Assembly (NCBI GenBank): GCA_036927565.1
Contig: JAYESD010000007.1
Coordinates: 128,128,230 to 128,192,229 of the forward strand
DNA: 64,000 nucleotides
Direction of reading: 5' to 3'
Source of the DNA: Tuctoria greenei
Lineage: Eukaryota > Streptophyta > Magnoliopsida > Poales > Poaceae
The translations under genes and the position numbers were made by a program. Shown here in pieces: positions 10,691 through 22,920 of the stretch (position 1 is the stretch's first letter; the number at the start of each line of letters is the position of its first letter). The notes beneath the pieces were generated by a model, which saw nothing but the letters and a program-made list of their open reading frames with translations, was not told where the DNA came from and did no database searches.

Positions 10691-12291
10691 CTATTCATGT
10701 CATCAAGTTTCTTAGACAATTATAGGCAGTTTTCACAAGAAGTTTTTCCTTTTAGTTTGCAAGTAGAACAATATTTAACTTCATGAGCACGTAAAGCATT
10801 GTTCAAAACAGAAATCTCATTCATAGCATCTTGCAGCTTCTTATCAAGATCATCACAACTAGAAAAATGCAAATCAATTGTAGAACAAGCATCTTTTAAG
10901 TTTCCAATATTAAGTGCAGCAAGCTTTTTTGTTCTTTTCAATTTCAAGTTCAAGTTTATCAAGTGTGGAGGTATGTGCACTTCTTAGGGAGGACAATTGT
11001 TCATATGCTAAGTCACATGAGGAACATGAATCATCACTAGGAATCAAGGATTTCAAACGATTAGTTTCCGACTCTAGTGATTCAATTTTAATAGCATTGT
11101 CCCTAAGCTTTTTGTCCTTTTTCTTAACAATAATAGTGGCATGAGAAATAACATCACATATTTCTTTACAAGTAGGACATACCTCTTCATTGTCGCTGTT
11201 GTGTTCTGCCTTCTCCATACTTGATCTTGACTTCCCGCCATGAAGCATAAGTTTGCCAAATCATTTCATCTACGTCACTTCCAATGTCCACGTCGCTTGA
11301 GCCAAGTTCCTGGAGTGCGGAGATAAAGCTGTTCACCAGTTGGCGACCTGTAAAGCCCTTTTTCTTCTTCTTATGGTTTGTTGAGGAGTGCTTCGTCCTT
11401 GATTGATTTTCTTCCCGAGAAGTAGGACCTGAAAGGTTAGGACAATCTGTACGAAAGTGTCCTGTCTTACCACATTCGAAGCATCGTTGATGTCCGGAGA
11501 TTCCTCTCCTTCTAGTTCTCACATTTTGCAATGATTTTGAGAACCTAGTAGAGAGAAGTGCTAGCTCCTCCTCTGGAAACTTCTCAATCTATTCAAGGGT
11601 TAGAGAGGACAACAAAGCAAGTGTACCACAAGATGAAGATTGTCCGGAGCTAGGCATGTCACGTTGAGAAACAAAAGCAAGAGACTTGTTGGAGTTCTTA
11701 CGTGAGATTATCTCAATTTCATGAGTTTTCATTTTAGAATATAGCACATCTAATGTAAGTGAACTCATGACAGTATATTCATGTGACTTTCATCTCCCAA
11801 ATTGACACGTCTAATGCACTTAACAATTTCCTAGCATTTTCAGCGTCTAAAAAATTAACTTTGACACTACGCAAGTTGTTGAGAATTTTATTAAAGCGAG
11901 CAAAGAGGTCATCAATGGACTCACCGGGTTGCATCTCAAAATGCATGTATTCCTTTTTGAACATATCTTGTTTTACCTCCTTGATTGTGTTGGAGCCTTC
12001 GTGATAATCACAGAGAGCTCTCCAAACATTGTATGCTGATCGGAGGTCCGCGACACGATCAAAGTCGCTTTGAGTGAGTCCCTGAATGATCAAGTTGTGG
12101 TTTTTGTTGTTGTTGTCAATGTCCCATTGATTTGTAGCAGTAACTTGATCGTTTGGTGGCACTTCATAAGGCTTGTACACCTTCTCCAATATTGCGAAGC
12201 CTTGTGCCTGGATGAAGGCTTCCATACGTGCCTTCCAAACCAGAAAATCAATACCACTAAAGATACAAGGTTTTGCAGAGTATTTCTCCAT
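10691..12291 (-). pseudogene. Copia-1 gag (UBN2-like domain, zinc knuckle, Cys-pair coiled coil)
   Basis: Starts MEKYSAKPCIFSGIDF at 12,291. The gag domain includes WKARMEAFIQAQGFAILE, NNKNHNLIIQGLTQSDFDRV, NVWRALCDYHEGSNTIKE and MHFEMQPGESIDDLFARFNK. After broken sequence (11,532-11,778) a complete CCHC zinc knuckle, CFECGKTGHFRTDC, and a lysine-rich stretch appear at 11,187-11,531. Downstream (10,720-11,248) are coiled-coil-like segments with paired cysteines: CPTCKEIC, CSSCDLAYEQLSSLRSAH, YCSTCKLKGKTSCENC. That arrangement is typical of Sirevirus/Maximus gag. Gag packages element RNA. Several stops and frameshifts make it non-functional. Confidence 0.82.
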
Positions 12292-12336
12292 GATGATTAG
12301 TCAAAAACACGTGCAAATCACAAATAATAGAGCACC

Positions 12337-12351
12337 GTGGCTCTGATACCA
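12337..12351 (-). other. Primer binding site of Copia-1 (initiator-Met tRNA)
   Basis: The minus strand reads TGGTATCAGAGCCAC two bases from the LTR edge, a good match to the initiator methionine tRNA 3' end complement used by copia elements. Confidence 0.92.
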
Positions 12352-12353
12352 AT

Positions 12354-13863
12354 TGTAGGATCGAAGAGCATGTGAAAATCTACCAAAGGGGGGGTGAATG
12401 ATAGATTTAAAACTTTTTTAGCGGAAGCAATGAAAACTCCTTGGCAGAAAATCGATCTGTTAAGAAATTGTGTGTGTGCGACTAATATAGATGTGATAAA
12501 TTGTGACAAAAACCAGTATAGATTGTGGAGAATCAAGTAACATAGACGTCACAACAAGAATCATGAAAATCCGTCGAGAGAAACTCAAGTTACGATCGAA
12601 AGATCGAACAAAGGTCAATCTGTCCTACCCGAGAAAAATATTCTAGAACACTGCAAAGAAACTCGTGTATATAAGAAATCACAAATCCAATGACTGTGAA
12701 ATTTTGACAGATGATAGAAAATTAAGTTGTTAAGACAAACCGAAAAAGAATCACGTCAATCGGATCTATAAAACTCGAGTTATGATAAAAACACCGAAGA
12801 AAGGTAGTGATGTGCAGAAAATCGACGAGAAAGACTTGAAGAAAACAAGTCGGATGAACAATGCACAAAAGTTCCTTCAAACTACGAATTTTATTGATAA
12901 AACCACAAGAGGAACAACCTCAAAAGTCGTCTACCATGAGCTCTGGCCTCCCATGCTTATATAACCAGCCCGGAAGCCAACTCAACTCAAACTAGGACTC
13001 TAATCCTACTCAATTCACAAATCAAAACTTTTCATAATTGCTCAAGACTCTTCTATATGCAGATAGAAGCAATCTTAAGACTGCCAAACACCTTAGGAAT
13101 GTATCCCACATTCCTAAGACAACTCAAATTCGTGACCAGCAAGAAATCCTATCATAACCAACTCAAAACTTTCCATATTTGAGCCAAACACGACTCAGCC
13201 GCAGCCTGAGTCCATATCCTAGTCGGTTGGACATTTTTGACCAATTATTTACGTCCACCTCTCTTCATCATGCCTTGGAACCATGCAGCCACGTCCATGC
13301 ACTCCTTGCACACGTGCAAACATCTTCCAAAGATGTCCACGATACCTTCATATGCATTGTTCTTGATTCAAACATGTTGCGCAACCTCCCGATCAACTCA
13401 ACCACACTTCCTCCTGAACTTGGTTGTTGAACCTCATCTTCTCCCTAAGACTAGTTCAATGGATCCCGTCACCAGCCATGTCTTGAACTCAAGCAACACC
13501 TGCACATGAATAAACAACCAATACTTCCGAGCACAAGTCCTTGACTTGGCTCACGTTAGTTCCGAAACTTCAACATCTTACGTGAGCACCTCACATAAGC
13601 ATGTTGCAAACCACAGCAAAATGATATCAATCATAACCACCAAAACACACCAAAAACTTAGTAAACTAGAACTAAGAAAACTTTCCATTAGTGTAAAGCA
13701 AGTTTGAAACATTGCAAGACAAAAGTAGAACAATTGCAATCAAGCTTCGAACCTTGCCAAAATTAACCGGACCTTGAGTCAGAGCTTAATAGAAAGATGA
13801 TTTTGGGACTATTCAAAACTTTAGTCATCAAAGCCAATGTATTCAGCACGCATAGATCTCACA
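12354..13863 (-). repeat. 5' LTR of Copia-1
   Basis: About 1.5 kb, read on the plus strand from TGTAGGATCG to GATCTCACA. Much of it matches the truncated LTR of Copia-4 (53,572-55,141), for example around 12,650-13,050 against 53,590-53,990. Its right edge abuts Copia-2 gag at 13,864. Confidence 0.88.
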
Positions 13864-15410
13864 TTTGGCATGTTGCGTGCACAGGTATAGATATTCTCGA
13901 GGATGGTGGTGAGCTCACTCAAGGGCAAGAGCAAAAAATTCTTTGCAATGCTCAAGAAGAATCGTTGCTAAACTCATTCTCAAACCAAGAAGAATTGAAA
14001 CAAGTGGTTGGGTTGGAACTATCCAAGGACATTTGGGACACCCTCAAGGTCGCACATGAAGGAAACCAATCCATTCGTGAGGCGAAGATTGAGATGATCG
14101 AGGGAGAGCTTGGAAGGTTTGCCATGGAAGATTGTGAGACATCATAAGAAATGTACAACCGGCTCAAGATCCTCATCAACAAGAGTCGGGTATCCGGATG
14201 CAAGAAGTGGACCAATCATGAGGTGGTGAAGAGGTTGATAAGAGCATTTCATGCCTCGCAATGTGACCCTATGCACTTTTATCTTGGAAAGCCCCAACTT
14301 CCACAAGATGACTCCAGATGAAGTGATAGGGAAGATCATCAACCATGAGATGATGGAGAAGGAAGCTCAACACGTGAAGGATCTTGCAAAGGTCACTTCA
14401 TCCAATAACAGGAACATTGCTCTCAAAGCTTCATCCAAGTCTAAATGCAAAGAAGTGCAAGTAACAAGTAAAGGTGAAGAAAGCGATGACGAAAGCATGG
14501 ACATGGATGATGAGGAGATGGCTTTCTACATCAAGATATTGAAGATGATGATGATGAGAAGAAGAATAATAGGCAACAACTAATATGAGATCAAGAGCAA
14601 TTCAAGAACCAAGAGGGCTTGGTACAACTGTGGTGAGTACATGTACTTCATTATCAATTGCCCGCATGACAAGGAAGATGACAAGAAGGAGGATAGAAAG
14701 CCACACGAGGAGAAGATCTTCAAGAAAAAGAATCCCTATGGACAAGATCACATCAGCATGAAGTGGGACTCCAATGCAGAGTATTCCTCCAAAGGTGAAG
14801 AAGAGGTAGCAACCATCGCCATCAAGAAGCCTACAATGAAGAAATCACTCTTGCCAAACAAGGGTGATTGGAAGAGCTCAAGCCACACATGCCTCATGGC
14901 CAAGGAGGGAAAGTGTAAGGTCAAATCTAAACTCTCCAACTTAAATTCCATTGATGATGATGACTTCAATAGTAGTAGCGAGAATGAATTATGTTTCAAG
15001 GATTAAACAAAACTAATATCGCTAAAATGAAGAAATTGTCGGATTAAATATTTGAAAAGGAACAATTCCTCAACCAACAAGAAGAATTTCTTATCTTTGA
15101 AAAGGAAAAAAACCTTGAGGTTGAGAAGGTCCTAGAACTTGAGAGGGGAAGAGTAAAGCACTTGAGGTCGAACTTACCTTGAGCAAGAAGACTTGCACAA
15201 GTCTCAAGAGTTTCAATGTTGCCCGTCAAGATGAACTTATGAGTTTGACAAAAGCTCATAAGAATCTTGAAGTGCAATTCAACAATCTCAAATCAAGTGT
15301 CTCGTACTTCTCAAAAGGTTCATTCCCTTCAAATGTGGAATCCACCCCTAAGACTTGCAAATTTGCTAACCTTGTACATGACTTAAAAACTGAACTCAAA
15401 GTGTCATAAA
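13864..15410 (+). pseudogene. Copia-2 gag, N-terminally truncated
   Basis: The sequence enters at HLWHV/IWHVACTGIDILEDG, in the middle of a UBN2-type gag domain. It runs through SKDIWDTLKVAHEGNQSIRE, AKIEMIEGELGRFAMEDC and MTPDEVIGKIINHEMMEKEA to an acidic stretch. The equivalent of the zinc knuckle (YNCGEYMYFIINC near 14,620) has lost its first Cys and its His. Downstream, THTCLMAKEGKCKVKSKLS and a charged coiled-coil-like tail (EKEKNLEVEKVLELERG near 15,100) match Copia-3 at 33,130 and 37,691-37,939. Stops near 14,147, 14,583 and 15,004 break it. Confidence 0.82.
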
Positions 15411-15839
15411 GCAATCACTCACACAAAAGTGGCATCTTTGACAAGAAGATCAAATATGCATGTAGTGCATATTTGATCACAAGGTCTCTAGTAATCAAAG
15501 ATGGCCTTGGCTATTCTAGAAGAAGAAAGCAAAATGTTGGACTCCTTAAGAATAACAAGGAGTGTCTTGCATTTGTCAACGAGGGTTCATACAAGTTGAG
15601 AATCATAATCGTGCAACCACTACTCATGAAAACGGAAAAATTTCTCCTCCAACTATGTTTCATGACATTTTGCTTCATATATGCTACTAAGAAACAAGTT
15701 TGGTCGTGTTTATGCTAAATGTGTTAGGTCACTCCACAAGAACCCAAAAACTTGTGTGTGGTGCTTAAATGCCTTGTGACTAACCTCAGAGGACCCAACC
15801 GAGTTTATGTACCTAAAACAAAATCCTAAACTTGTTTTG
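15411..15839 (+). other. Copia-2 gag C-terminal remnant
   Basis: No open product. Broken frames still show GRVYAKCVRSLHKNPKTCVW and LRGPNRVYVPKTKS, which resemble the region just before protease in Sirevirus gag-pol. Confidence 0.5.
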
Positions 15840-16190
15840 TAGGCCTACTCCTCCGGTGGATCAAAATGTGTGATAGATAGTGGATGCACCAAACACATGA
15901 TTGGAGAGAGGAAGATATTCATTGAGTATGAAGAAAAAAATGATCCAAGTGAAGATATCTATTTTGCTGACAATATTCAAGGGAAGGTGCTAGGTATTGG
16001 TAAAATTACAATCTCATCACAACACTCATGTTTTGCATGTCGATTCACTTGATTATAACCTCTTATCCATATCACAATTATGTGAGAATGGTTATAATTG
16101 TTCATTCACTAACAAAGGTGTGACCATCTTAGGAGAAGTGATAACTCAATCGCCTTCAAGGGTGTATTGAAGGGAAAACATTATCTTGTG
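15840..16190 (+). pseudogene. Copia-2 aspartic protease
   Basis: CVIDSGCTKHMIGERKIF contains the copia protease active site DSG, followed by IYFADNIQGKVLGIGKITIS. A frameshift near 16,045 separates this from HVDSLDYNLLSISQLCENG-like sequence, the usual next block. The polyprotein-processing role is known for the family. It sits between gag and integrase as expected. Confidence 0.8.
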
Positions 16191-17551
16191 GACTTCACCA
16201 CGGATAAATCGCAACTTGATACATGCTTGATGGCAAAGACCAACGTGGGGTGGTTGTGGCACAGAAGGCTAGCCCATGTTGGTATGAGGAACTTACAAAA
16301 ACTTTTAAAGGGGATGACACTCATGGACTAAAGAATATTATGTTTGAGAAAGATAGAGTTTGTAGCACATGTCAAGCTGTGAAGCAAATCGCAACATCTC
16401 ATACTACTAGGATTATGATTACAACAACAAGGCCCTTGGAAATGCTTCACATAGACCTCTTCAGCCCCATTACTTATATAAGCATTGACATTAACAAATA
16501 TGTTCTAGACATTGTCGATGATTTTCTTGCATCACTTGGATGTTTTTCTTGCATGATAAGGTTGAAACACAAGGTGTCCTCAAGAGATTCTTAACGATAA
16601 CTCAAAATGATTTATCCTCAAGCATCAAGAAGATAAGGAGTGACAATGGCACCGAGTTCAAGAGCACCTAAGTGGAAGAGTACTTGGACGAAGAAGGCAT
16701 CAATCTTGAGTTTTGAGCACCCGACTCCCTCGATCAAAATGGAGTGGCCGAACAGAAGAATGGTACACTCATTGAGATGGAAAGAACCATGCTTGATGAG
16801 TACAAGACTTTAGATAATTTTGGGCAAAAGCGGTCAACACTGCTCGACACACCACAAATCGACTCTACCTCCAATGACTCTTGAAGAAAACACTGTATGA
16901 GCTTCTCACCGATAACAAACACAACATTTCCTACTTTAGAATGTTTGGTAGCAAATGTATATTCATAACAAGAAGCGTAGTACTTTGAATTTTTCTTCAA
17001 AATCCAATGAAAGGTTTCTTACTTGGTTATGACCCAAACACTTATGCATATCATGTCTTCAACAAAACCTCTGGTTGTGTTGAAATCAAATGTGACGTGG
17101 TGTTTGATGAGACTAATTGCTCCCGAGTGGAGCAAGTTGATCAATGTGTGCTTGATTAGGAAGAAGCACCAGGCTCAACGCTAAGAAGGATGGCACTTTG
17201 AGATGTTCATCCTCAAGAATAAGATCAAGGACCTAGTGACCCATCGCCATCACTATCGGCACCTCCTACACAAGATCAAGCTCAAGACTCCCAAGAATGA
17301 GATCACAAAGTTCAAGATGATGAAAATCAAAATGGTGGCAATGATAAAGTGGGAGATGAAGATAAAGAAGAAGTTGACACAGGCCTCAAGTGCCACACCC
17401 AAGATCAAAGCATTAAACGAGATCACTGTGTTGACAACGTCCTTGGAGATATCTCCAAGGAGGTAACAACTCGATCTCGTATGGTAAATTTTTGTGCACA
17501 TTACTCTTTTGTGTCTTCCTTGGAACCTTTTAGGATGGAAGAAGCACTATG
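16191..17551 (+). pseudogene. Copia-2 integrase and IN-RT linker
   Basis: The GAG-pre-integrase zinc region is near 16,240-16,400: VWHRRLAHVGMRNLQKL, VCSTCQAVKQIATSH. The core follows with MLHIDLFSPITY (Asp), YVLDIVDDF, IRSDNGTEFKST (second Asp) and LDQNGVAEQKNGTLIEMERT around the Glu, then NISYFRMFGSKCIFI near 16,920. The acidic linker ends in GDISKEVTTRSRMVNFC, EPFRMEEAL at 17,545. At least five stops or shifts are present. Right after EEAL the sequence jumps to RNase H, so RT is missing. Confidence 0.82.
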
Positions 17552-18040
17552 AGATATCGATTTTCTAATGTCCATTTGACCATTTTTAACAGAATCTTGT
17601 GCTATTTAGTTCATACACCAAACCTTGGACTATGGTATCATAAAGTGTCTAAGTTTAATCTCATGAGATATTCTATTGCATATTACGTTGAATGTAAGGT
17701 TGATAGGAAGAGTACATTCGATACTTGCCAATTCTTGGGTAGGTCCCTTGTGTGGTGGTCATCCAAGAAGCAAAACTCCATTGTCCTATCTACGACCGAA
17801 GTGGAGTATGTTGCAACCGAGAGTTGTTGTGCACAACTTCTTTGGATGTGACAAACTCTAAGGCATTATGGCTACAACATGAGCCATATCCCACTCCCAT
17901 GCGACAATGAGAGTGGCATTAAGATTGCCTATAACCATGTTGCACATTCTAGGATCAAACACTTAGAAATCTGACACCACTTCTTAAGACACCATTCAAT
18001 CAAGGGATATATTGATTTCACATGTTAGAACCAAAAAATG
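17552..18040 (+). pseudogene. Copia-2 RNase H
   Basis: Blocks visible: ILCYLVHTPNLGLWYHK, CKVDRKSTFDTCQFLGRSLV, WWSSKKQNSIVLSTTEVEYV, CCAQLLWM, then after a stop CDNESGIKIAYNHVAHSRIK and HHFLRHHSIKGYIDF. This is the copia RNase H. The first catalytic Asp of the usual YSDADYAG motif is altered (YSIAYYVE), and the E of TEVEY remains. Stops interrupt the frame. Confidence 0.85.
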
Positions 18041-18275
18041 ACTAGCCGTCATATTAACCAAGCAACTAGATGAAAAGCGCGTGAGATGCTGCACATTTGC
18101 TTTGTGTAGGCTAGGATCCTGAAAATTTTGATTGTCTACAAAAATTCCTTTTATCTCTATTTTTCTCTCAAAGTATTTGACCTTCTGAAGTGTTTGGTGG
18201 TTATGGTCATTGCTTGATTGGTTTCTGACCGTGTCGATCATGATTATTTGCAAAAACTTGTCCATTTGGACCAAA

Positions 18276-19103
<828 letters not shown>

Positions 19104-20820
19104 ATGTCAGACCATGAAGACATCCGACTATCAGACTTTGAGGCTAAAGAAGGCCGTCAAGTCACCTATCGTGAGGCGATTGCTCGCGAGGCAGCACAAG
19201 CCCGTGAGACAACTGCTCGTGAGGCATAGACCAAGAAGAGGAACAATCGAGAGGTCCAAGCCTCCCAGTCTGTCATGCCTCTAAAAAGGAAGAGGCTTGT
19301 GACCATGGGAAAGAGGGATAGAGCCAAGACAGCCGACAAAGGCAAAGAGAAAGTGGTTGAGAAGGGAAAGGGAAAGGAAAGGCAAAAACACATTCCCCCA
19401 AGAAAGGCATGGCAGTAGTCAACTGTGCAAAGAGGATTGTAATTCAAGATGTGCCTAAGGAGCAACCAAGACCCTAAGTGCCTATTGGTTCTCTTGAGAT
19501 GTCAATACTAGCTCATGACCCCAACAGGCAACAAACCAGCGGTAGTGCCATCTTCCAGGGAAAGGCAGCTGAAAAGCTAGAAAGCTGAGAGAGAAAGAGG
19601 CGTACAAGTGTGAGAAAGCAATAGCAGACCACCGCTTTTTATGTGATTTTCACGATGACTACTACAAGATTATCAATCACCCAATGAAGATATCTGGTGT
19701 TGATGCTCAGTGGGTTGACTAAGATTACATGGCCAAGAAGAATCATCAAGCATTCAATGCCATCATCATTGCAGTTTAGCACCATAGCCCGATAGATTTA
19801 ATGCCTTTTGGGTATGATTGGAACATGGAAGTAATTTTGCAATTCTACACCACTTGCTACTTTCACACTTGTGGGGACTGAAATATCACATGGATGATGA
19901 ATGGAGAAGTCTACAATATTCTTTATGGTGAGTTTTCATAGATTCTTGGAAATGAGGATCATCCAAACAATGAGATCATAGTGCACAACCTACAATCTAT
20001 GGACCAAGATGAAATGGACTTCATGTATGCATGTCACTTCACTTTTGATCCTTTGAAGACTCAGTACATACTCCCATTCTATGGAGTCCTCAACCGTCTT
20101 TTGTGGAAATCTTTGGCTCCGAAAAGTGGGGATGTAGGAGTCATTCAAAGATTTTTGAGGAACATGTTGAAGCACATTGGTGAATATGAAAGGTTCAACA
20201 TTTTTAACTATATCTATAATGACATATTCAACATCTCTCACACTCCTAACCGTTCATGTGGATATGCACCCTTCATTATGTGCATGATTGAGAGAGTCTT
20301 AGGCTTAGAGTTTGTGGAAGATGTCAATCACAGAAGGCTTCACCCTTAGGTTCCCACTCAACTTTCACTTCCCTCGGCTTCTTTGAGGAGGTGTGCTATC
20401 GAGGTTCCTTCCTCTTCTGTTGGTTTGTCCACTTCTCCCTCCTTTTCTCGAGGCTCGTTCAGTGGCCTCTTGAAGTTCTTCAAGTCTATTATCACTTCAT
20501 GCCGAAAGGTCGAGGTGAGGACTCAAAGGATGGAGCGTTGACAAGAGAAGTACATGAAGGTAATATGCGACAGGTTGGAGATTCTATGTCACCTTAAGCT
20601 ATGAGCAACGATGAGGTCACTCACTTCCCCGAGCTCACTGCAGAGGTGAAGGCCTTCTTTGGCGAGGAGGTTGGCTCCTCTAGTGTCGTGCCTCTCGTTG
20701 AAGAAGGAGATGAAGATGATGATGAAGACAACGATGAGGATGATGAATAGACGGTGAACGACAACAACAATGAAGAAGAAAATGGAATCGATGGTTCAAG
20801 TGATGAAGAGTAGAATCTAG
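19104..20820 (+). pseudogene. Envelope-like (third) ORF of a Sirevirus, decayed
   Basis: The first ATG opens SDHEDIRLSDFEAKEGRQVT, then short repeats of REA (AREAAQARETTAREA) to a stop at 19,227. A basic region with KRKRLVTMGKRDR follows. The central part, around 19,620-20,350, encodes CDFHDDYYKIINHPMKISGV, LMPFGYDWNMEVILQFYTTC and the open stretch 19,981-20,349, with DEMDFMYACHFTFDPLKTQY and FNIFNYIYNDIFNISHTPN. This resembles the plant retrotransposon 3' ORF often called envelope-like. The end is strongly acidic (EEGDEDDDEDNDEDDE near 20,740). I see no signal peptide or clear membrane helix, so an envelope role is by position and family only. Confidence 0.7.
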
Positions 20821-20863
20821 GCTCTTTCTTGCTCTTTCTTTTCCATTCTGGTGCCTCGATGCC

Positions 20864-20879
20864 AAAGGGGGAGAGAAAG
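20864..20879 (+). other. PPT-like tract, first of three in Copia-2
   Basis: AAAGGGGGAGAGAAAG lies about 45 bases after the acidic tail of the envelope-like region. Multiple PPTs are known in Sireviruses. Confidence 0.65.
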
Positions 20880-21216
20880 AGGTGGAGTAGTAGCACTTGG
20901 CGTCATTTCTTCTTTTATTGTTCTATGAACATGTATCATGTTTTCAAACTTGTCTTACTTTCTATGTCATGTTGGATGTACTCGATTATTGTTAACATTA
21001 CGTTGTCTATCGTGGTTAATGTTATATCTTGTTCTTACAAACCCTTGTGTGATGCTATGTACTTAACTTCTTGAGATGCATTATTCACTCATGTTCTTCA
21101 CATCTCAATATTTTTGCATCCCACGTAGGCACCTCACCATAATACATATGTATATGAAGAACTCCATAGCTTTTGTTCAATGTGCATGTCATTGTTACAA
21201 ATCTAGTATGCACACA

Positions 21217-21228
21217 TTTAGGGGGAGT
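21217..21228 (+). other. PPT-like tract, second of three in Copia-2
   Basis: TTTAGGGGGAGT, about 100 bases before the LTR. It has the AGGGGGAG core of Sirevirus PPTs. Confidence 0.65.
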
Positions 21229-21310
21229 ACTTCATACACACATATATATTATGAAAAACAACATTTTGTTCAAATTTATTGAAAACTTTAATGTGTTATC
21301 ATGAATCATC

Positions 21311-21322
21311 AGAAGGAGGAGA
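21311..21322 (+). other. Polypurine tract next to the Copia-2 3' LTR
   Basis: AGAAGGAGGAGA ends one base before the LTR start at 21,324. By position it is the functional PPT. Confidence 0.75.
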
Positions 21323-21323
21323 T

Positions 21324-22920
21324 TGAAAGTGCATCTAGGCATCCCTTGTAGATTTTGGATGTTTGATGACAACAATTAGAAATCTAATGAGCTTCATTGA
21401 GTATAACCACATGTTATTGGGTTGAAAATGGATTTGGAGATCCACAAAAAGAAAAATATTAGAAAATGGGCGTTGAAGGGTCATGAGTGTAGAAATTAGG
21501 GTTTTAATTTCTTTGAGTCTAGGATCGACATGTTGTGTAGAGGGTTTCATCAACTGGAGTGCTTGAGAATCATAGGGAGCTCAAATTTAAGTTTGGGAGA
21601 AGTTGGCGTTAGAGTAGTCTTAGGAAGGCCTTAAGTACAAGGTCGGACTTGTCGAGACTCCAGCTCGGACTAGTCCGGCCGTACTGGACTACTTTGATCT
21701 TAGACACACCGAGAGCCCCTGTGTGAGTTCAGACTTGTCAGTCTTTAGATGGACTAGTCTGTTTGAGTCAGTCTGTGTGCCTCTCTGGGACTAAGTCCTG
21801 GAAGGCCGAACTAGTCCGCTCGTGTGTCCAGACTAGTCCGCCCTATCCGTGTAATCCATTTCCGGATGGACTAAGAGTCCATGTCTGAGTTCAAACTAGT
21901 GTGGAGTGGGCAATACTAGTCCGTTTTGTGAGAAAAGAGAGTTGTTGGGACCAAGTTCTGGTAGGCCGGACTAGTCCGCCCTGGTGGATGGACTAGTCAA
22001 CCCTAACAAGACTTGTCCATTCTGAGACGGACTAAGAAGTCTCGTCTGAGATCGGACTAGTCCGTTGTTTGATGGACTATTTCGGGTAAGGTGAATGTTT
22101 GAATTCAAAAGGTGGCGGGGACTTTAACTTTGTAATGTAGGTTGTCTCCCCTAGGGCCGGACTAGTCCGGGGTACGTGTCGGACTAGTTTGCACTTTAGT
22201 TGGTGGCAATGCTCAAGTGTCGGGACCCCTATTAAAGGGATCCCATGACATCTTTTTGACCTCTCCTGCACCCTAACACCGCCATAACAAACCTAGAGCT
22301 CTTTTAAGCCTCTATCCTCACTTTCTTGACCCCTAAGAGTGTTTCTTAAGGATTTGGAGATTTGTGGGAGGTGAGAAGGGTCGTTCACCGGTTTTGGGCT
22401 CTCAATTTGATTCTCTTGCACTTAAGATTTTGATTGGTGCTTTTGACTATTGTATTTCAATTCCTAGAACTGCTAGGCTGTTGTGTTGGCACTCAACTTG
22501 TGAGATGGCCTAAGGATCTTGTATTTATCCTTGTGACTTTAGTGGAGAAGCGGGTTGGCCTTCATGGCAACTTTGAGAGTGTTAGGATTCAAAGAGACCC
22601 GGTCCTTTGCAGACAACTCAATGGGGATGTAGATTCTAGTGTGGAATCGAACCTTGAGATGAATCGTGTCTCTTGTCCCTTTACCTTTTCGTTCATCACT
22701 AGAATTGCATATTAGGGTTTATTGTTGTTCATCGGTTTAATCTTGTTAATAATGCAATATAAGGTTGTAGAAGTGTTCCTACTTGCTTGATTAGGTTGTT
22801 AGAATTTACTTAACTTCCATAGAAACAAAATCGATGAAAAACTCATGCAACTTTCAAAATTATTTAAGTGCTTGTAGGTTTTATTAGCCTATTCACTTCC
22901 TTATAGGCAATTTTCTGACA
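21324..22920 (+). repeat. 3' LTR of Copia-2
   Basis: About 1.6 kb, starting TGAAAGTGCATCTAGG next to the PPT and ending near TTTTCTGACA. It matches the Copia-3 LTR at both ends (TGAAAGTGTATCTAGCC at 26,448; AGGCCTATTCAC near 31,695). It has at least six copies of a CGGACTAGTCCG-type palindrome between 21,660 and 22,190, including perfect CCGGACTAGTCCGG at 22,157-22,170. Confidence 0.85.

Larger units (their letters stand above)
201..13863 (-). mobile_element. Copia-1: minus-strand Ty1/copia element, Sirevirus/Maximus-like, interrupted
   Basis: Order on the minus strand: 5' LTR (12,354-13,863), initiator-Met PBS (12,337-12,351), gag, protease, integrase, a join where most of RT is missing (about 8,462), then RT C-terminus and RNase H (8,360-8,462 plus 201-836). 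Gypsy-1 (837-8,359) splits it and a gypsy LTR cuts it at 200; its 3' LTR would lie to the left of the window. The related Copia-4 at 53,572-57,937 shows the uninterrupted sequence across the Gypsy-1 site. On its right, the LTR abuts gag of Copia-2 at 13,864, so Copia-1 probably inserted there (predicted duplication TTTGG, 13,864-13,868). Confidence 0.85.

Noticed and set aside
12337..12351. tRNA-like sequences at the PBS sites
   Set aside because: Only the short complement of a tRNA 3' end is present; no cloverleaf could be drawn around any PBS in the window.
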